A stretch of 64,000 nucleotides of DNA from Bradyrhizobium diazoefficiens (GTDB lineage Bacteria > Pseudomonadota > Alphaproteobacteria > Rhizobiales > Xanthobacteraceae): contig NZ_JAENXS010000002.1 of NCBI RefSeq assembly GCF_016612535.1, positions 1,302,001 to 1,366,000 of the forward strand, written 5' to 3'. The notes below the pieces were generated by a model that had not been told where the DNA came from, ran no database searches, and was given only the letters and a program-made list of their open reading frames with translations. How positions within the stretch are numbered: the stretch's first letter is position 1; each line of letters opens with the position of its first letter. Positions 62,469-64,000 of this stretch are shown piece by piece. Position numbers and translations under genes: made by a program.

Positions 62469-63136
62469 TGCAGATGCACAGCCTCTCCTTCGACGTCTCG
62501 CACACGCTCGCCGGCGGACTGGTCCTGATCAGCTTCATGATGCTGTACCAGGACCGGCTTTATTCGCTGCTCAACGTCTTTGCGCTTCACGCGTTGGTGC
62601 TCGCGTTTTCCGTCGCTTGGCAGGCTTATATCCAGAATGCGCCTCATCTCTACGTGACCGCGGCGATTGCGCTCGTCTTCAAGGCGATCGTTATCCCGGT
62701 GGCGCTGCACCGCATCGTCCAGCAGCTCGGGATTCACCGGGACATCGAGTCGGCCGTGGGGATCGGCCCGACCATGCTGGCCGGGATGGGGCTGGTTGCC
62801 CTCTCCATGGTTCTGATGCTGCGGGTCACCGCCGATGCCGACCCGCTCGCGCGCGAAGATCTCGCCTTCGCACTGTCGGTCGTGCTGCTCGGGCTGCTGG
62901 TCATGGTGACGCGGCGCAATGCCGTCAGTCAGGTCGTTGGATTCATGTCGCTTGAGAATGGACTGGTGCTGGCGGCTACCGGTGCCAAAGGTATGCCGCT
63001 GGTCGTCGAGATCAGCGTAGCCTTCTCGATCCTGATCGCCTTCATCGTCATCGGCATCTTCCTATTCCGAATTCGCGAGCGCTTCGATTCCGTGGACGTC
63101 TCCGCACTCGACGACTTCCGGGGCGAGCGGCGATGA
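62468..63136 (+). CDS. hyfE: Hydrogenase-4 component E-like (HyfE/NuoK-like) subunit
   Basis: A 222-aa protein with about six or seven helices. It has SFMMLYQDRLYSLLNVFALH near the N-terminus and QVVGFMSLENGLVLAATGAK in the second half, matching HyfE, a NuoK-like channel subunit with an N-terminal extension. It overlaps hyfF by 4 nt. Confidence 0.82.
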   Translation: MQMHSLSFDVSHTLAGGLVLISFMMLYQDRLYSLLNVFALHALVLAFSVAWQAYIQNAPHLYVTAAIALVFKAIVIPVALHRIVQQLGIHRDIESAVGIGPTMLAGMGLVALSMVLMLRVTADADPLAREDLAFALSVVLLGLLVMVTRRNAVSQVVGFMSLENGLVLAATGAKGMPLVVEISVAFSILIAFIVIGIFLFRIRERFDSVDVSALDDFRGERR

Positions 63137-64000
63137 GCGTATTCTCCTTCGATCCTGTAACGGCTGTCCTGCTGATTCCGATCGGCTCGGCAGTGTTGCT
63201 CGCCGCGTTGCCCGGCTACCGGCTGACAGCGCGGTTAAACGTCGTTGCGAGCCTGGCGACATTTCTTTCGGCGCTTTCGCTGTTCGTGATCGAACGTCCG
63301 CAGCCCGGGCCGTACGTGCAGATCGACGATCTCAACATCGTCTTCATCGTGCTCAATACGTTCGTGGGTTTCACGACCAGCGTCTTCAGCGCGAGCTACA
63401 TTGCGCACGAGATCGAAACAGGGCGCTTGACCCCGGTCTACCTGCGTTTCTACCACGCCATGTATCAGACCATGATGTTCGGCATGAACCTCGCTTTCGC
63501 GTCGAACAACATCGGTCTGATGTGGGTGGCGGTGGAAGTCGCGACCCTGACGACGGTGCTGATGGTCGGCATCTATCGCACCCACGCCGCTTTGGAGGCG
63601 GCGTGGAAATATTTCATCCTGGGCAGTGTCGGAATAGCGTTCGCGCTGTTCGGCACGATCCTGGTCTATATGGCGGCGCGTCCGATCGTGGGTGAGGGCC
63701 AGGACGGCATGGTTTGGACGGTGTTGATCCAACATGCAGCGAATTTTGATCCTGCCCTGCTTAACGTCGCTTTCATCTTCCTGTTTCTCGGATACGGGAC
63801 AAAGGTTGGGCTCGCGCCGCTGCATGCCTGGTTGCCTGATGCGCACGCCGAAGGTCCAACGCCAATATCCGCGGTATTGTCGGGGCTGCTGCTGAACGTT
63901 GCGCTCTATGCGCTATTGCGCTTCAAGATATTGCTTACCGCCAATCCAGCGGCGATCGCTCCCGGCCCCTTGATGGTGACGATGGGCCTGCTCTCGCTGG
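63133..64000 (+). CDS. hyfF: Hydrogenase-4 component F-like (HyfF/NuoN-type) subunit, cut by window end
   Basis: The first 289 residues are visible. They include NNIGLMWVAVEVATLTTVLMVGIYR with the conserved Glu, and KVGLAPLHAWLPDAHAEGPT with the Lys-loop of antiporter-like subunits. It is a second putative pump in the operon. The hydrophilic catalytic subunits (HyfG, HyfI) that would show whether it is a true hydrogenase lie beyond the window. Confidence 0.85.
   Translation, partial: MSVFSFDPVTAVLLIPIGSAVLLAALPGYRLTARLNVVASLATFLSALSLFVIERPQPGPYVQIDDLNIVFIVLNTFVGFTTSVFSASYIAHEIETGRLTPVYLRFYHAMYQTMMFGMNLAFASNNIGLMWVAVEVATLTTVLMVGIYRTHAALEAAWKYFILGSVGIAFALFGTILVYMAARPIVGEGQDGMVWTVLIQHAANFDPALLNVAFIFLFLGYGTKVGLAPLHAWLPDAHAEGPTPISAVLSGLLLNVALYALLRFKILLTANPAAIAPGPLMVTMGLLSL

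Overview
The window is high-GC alphaproteobacterial chromosome, most likely a Bradyrhizobium-type member of the Nitrobacteraceae. This rests on family content (EcfG-type promoters, DUF6894 and YciF proteins, a DUF1289/aspartic-protease pair, a CtrA-type site, an HWE kinase) and on codon use. It is inference, because no rRNA or other species marker is present.

Region 1 (1-7.8 kb) is ordinary core chromosome. It carries the 5' part of an Mrp/ApbC ATPase, a VOC protein, a 3-hydroxyisobutyrate-dehydrogenase-like enzyme, an NhaD antiporter, a membrane histidine kinase behind a perfect CtrA-type site, a DUF1289/aspartic-protease pair, an outer-membrane beta-barrel protein and dusA. A bidirectional terminator separates the last two.

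Region 2 (7.8-58.8 kb) looks like one or two elements integrated in the 5' end of dusA. A 16-bp piece of dusA (7756-7771) recurs in the same orientation inside a 26-bp imperfect direct repeat at 10921-10946 and 58792-58817. Material beside these repeats is decayed: a frameshifted helicase tail, a headless acyl-CoA dehydrogenase, a truncated PrtN-like protein and a peroxidase-like fragment. No integrase is visible, so the element appears old and fixed.

Inside the 48-kb segment are four blocks. (a) A stress block (11.6-17.4 kb) has a thioredoxin-reductase-like enzyme, YciF, a GH13 glucosidase, a Mn-catalase/YciF fusion and a stress SDR. (b) A respiratory block (17.4-27 kb) has a caa3 oxidase with CtaG, a heme-binding protein, and a lanthanide-type PQQ alcohol dehydrogenase with its binding protein and two cytochromes c; together these could carry electrons from an alcohol to oxygen. 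(c) A tightly overlapped cluster (33-48.6 kb) has an inositol-phosphate-synthase-like protein, a phosphatase, five glycosyltransferases, a nucleotidyltransferase, a methyltransferase, an unusual glycosidase, a phosphopentomutase, three NAD-dependent sugar epimerase/decarboxylase-type enzymes and a B12 radical SAM enzyme. It has no polymerase or flippase and probably makes an undescribed small saccharide or inositol glycoside. (d) A signalling block (49.5-55.4 kb) has a Crp/Fnr regulator, DUF6894 proteins, a ParD-like protein, a CheB/CheR/HWE-kinase fusion and a single-domain response regulator. EcfG-like promoters (GGAAC-N16/17-nGTT) precede most of these units, so the whole island reads as a general-stress regulon.

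Region 3 (58.8-64 kb) is an XRE regulator translationally coupled to hyfB-hyfC-hyfE-hyfF-type membrane-arm genes of a hydrogenase-4/Complex-I-like enzyme. It runs off the right edge.
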